Shown: piece by piece, positions 31,564-32,230 of the stretch
Layout of the letters: each line of letters begins with the position of its first letter
Position numbering within the stretch: position 1 is the first letter of the stretch
From: DAIPHL01 sp036771375
Lineage (GTDB): Bacteria > Synergistota > Synergistia > Synergistales > Synergistaceae
Length of the DNA: 32,230 nt
Direction: 5' to 3'
NCBI GenBank assembly: GCA_036771375.1
Contig: DAIPHL010000007.1
Location: 1 to 32,230 of the forward strand
Notes under the pieces: generated by a model
Database searches by the model: none
What the model saw: the letters and a program-made list of their open reading frames with translations, nothing else
What the model was told of the DNA's origin: nothing
Position numbers and translations under genes: made by a program

Positions 31564-31592
31564 ACTGTAACCCGAAAAAAACCACTTGTCAA
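31564..31592 (-). promoter_or_regulatory. Probable promoter of the dpp operon
   Basis: Minus strand TTGACA (31592-31587), perfect; 17-base spacer; TACAGT (31569-31564), four of six. It lies 56 bases before the dppD ATG. Confidence 0.45.
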
Positions 31593-31677
31593 GAAATAGA
31601 AAGATACCCAAATCCGCAGGTTGCGATAGCCTTATGAAGAATAAAGTGCGTTGTTGCATAGATTGAGCCAATTCTCA

Positions 31678-31714
31678 TTTTGCACCCGTCAGGTGCAGCG
31701 GAAAGAGTGCAAAA
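31678..31714. repeat. Inverted repeat between the dpp operon and the methyltransferase gene
   Basis: TTTTGCAC (31678-31685) and GTGCAAAA (31707-31714) are perfect arms, and TGCACC/GGTGCA gives an alternative inner pairing. No T-run follows on either strand; it may be a regulatory site. Confidence 0.45.
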
Positions 31715-31792
31715 CCTGTCTTCACCACACGTTAAAAATTTTGCCTGCGGATTGGGGACTCGGAAGACATTTTTTCATCCATTTTTTCGCTG

Positions 31793-31819
31793 TATAATAG
31801 TTTGTTATGTAAAACTATT
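31793..31819 (+). promoter_or_regulatory. Promoter -10 and overlapping operator-like palindrome of the methyltransferase gene
   Basis: TATAAT at 31793-31798, with no good -35. Overlapping it, AATAGTTT (31796-31803) and AAACTATT (31812-31819) form a perfect 8-base inverted repeat with an 8-base spacer, so a bound repressor would cover the start. Confidence 0.5.
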
Positions 31820-31863
31820 TTAAGGCCAATGTGGAAGGGATACGACAGGAAGGGGAGATTCAA

Positions 31864-32230
31864 GTGAACGACAGGGCAGGCATCTACGAACGGCTGACGG
31901 CATTGCCGTATCTTCACGCGTATCGGCAGTTGATCATGGGGGCGGTCGAACTGGACGTATTCACGCAGCTGGAGACGCCGGTCACCGCGGGGGAACTGTC
32001 CGGAAGGATGGCCTGGAACGAATACAACACCCTCAACCTTCTGAAGGGGCTTCACGGCATCGGTTTCCTTGAGCGGGACGGCGACAGCTTCCGCAACATG
32101 CCTGAGACCTCGAGATACCTGGTCAGGGGGAAGCCCGAGTACATGGGCGGCGTGTTGTCCTTTTTCTGCGGCAACCAGGGCATGAACCTCGGAAACGTGG
32201 CACGGCAGGTCAAGGAGGGGCCGAAGCCGG
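31864..32230 (+). CDS. SAM-dependent O-methyltransferase-like protein, N-terminal part (runs off window)
   Basis: 122 codons are visible from GTG 31864, which has AGGAAGGGGAG 6 bases upstream; the frame stays open to the end. The visible part resembles the winged-helix dimerisation domain of class I O-methyltransferases of the hydroxyindole or acetylserotonin type: LPYLHAYRQLIMGAVELDVF, then a helix-turn-helix-like VTAGELSGRMAWNEYNTLNLL and LKGLHGIGFLERDGDSF, followed by NMPETSRYLV. The SAM-binding fold would lie beyond the window, so activity is inferred. Its own operator-like palindrome suggests specific regulation. Confidence 0.72.
   Translation, partial: MNDRAGIYERLTALPYLHAYRQLIMGAVELDVFTQLETPVTAGELSGRMAWNEYNTLNLLKGLHGIGFLERDGDSFRNMPETSRYLVRGKPEYMGGVLSFFCGNQGMNLGNVARQVKEGPKP

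Overview
The window looks like the chromosome of an anaerobic, amino-acid- or organic-acid-fermenting bacterium, probably Synergistota or a related anaerobic lineage. I judge this from gene content: the [FeFe]-hydrogenase maturase HydG beside a TM1266-type regulator, a SpoIVB/S55-domain protein, a stand-alone F420-0:glutamate ligase-like protein, a TRAP transporter and a glycyl radical enzyme (GRE). No rRNA or marker gene fixes the phylum.

Layout. 1-2186 (minus): prfB, needing a programmed +1 frameshift, then a secreted S55-domain protein cut by the window edge. 2311-3916 (plus): a membrane-anchored GNAT acetyltransferase and two pseudopilin-like proteins. 4182-7485 (plus): TM1266-type regulator and hydG, then ppnP and an F420-0:glutamate ligase-like gene, closed by a strong terminator hairpin. 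7644-18322 (minus), with a divergent XRE-cupin regulator at 18620-19222 (plus): a catabolic island, described below. 19350-21627 (minus): an iron-type alcohol dehydrogenase and an aminotransferase. 21760-24726 (minus): a Fur/Zur-type regulator and a ZnuABC-type metal transporter. 24989-25220 (plus): two tRNA-Ser genes and a terminator. 25291-25891: no recognisable gene. 25892-31508 (minus): a complete Dpp/Opp-type peptide transporter operon. 31864-end (plus): the start of a SAM-dependent methyltransferase.

The most interesting part is the island. In transcription order it encodes an opine-dehydrogenase-family oxidoreductase, a GRE of the CxE eliminase class, its compact radical-SAM activase, a xylose-isomerase-like TIM-barrel protein, an ALDH4A1-type glutamate-semialdehyde (P5C) dehydrogenase, and a DctP-DctQ-DctM transporter. 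A divergent XRE-cupin regulator and a near-consensus promoter with an adjacent inverted repeat sit at its head. A simple reading is that TRAP imports an organic or imino acid, one or more of the oxidoreductase, isomerase and GRE convert it to P5C/glutamate semialdehyde, and the dehydrogenase makes glutamate. It resembles hydroxyproline dehydratase (HypD) logic. However, there is no P5C reductase, an opine dehydrogenase is present, and the GRE seems to have Glu where HypD-type dehydratases have a key His, so the substrate may be new. The island looks more A/T rich than its flanks, which suggests acquisition by transfer.
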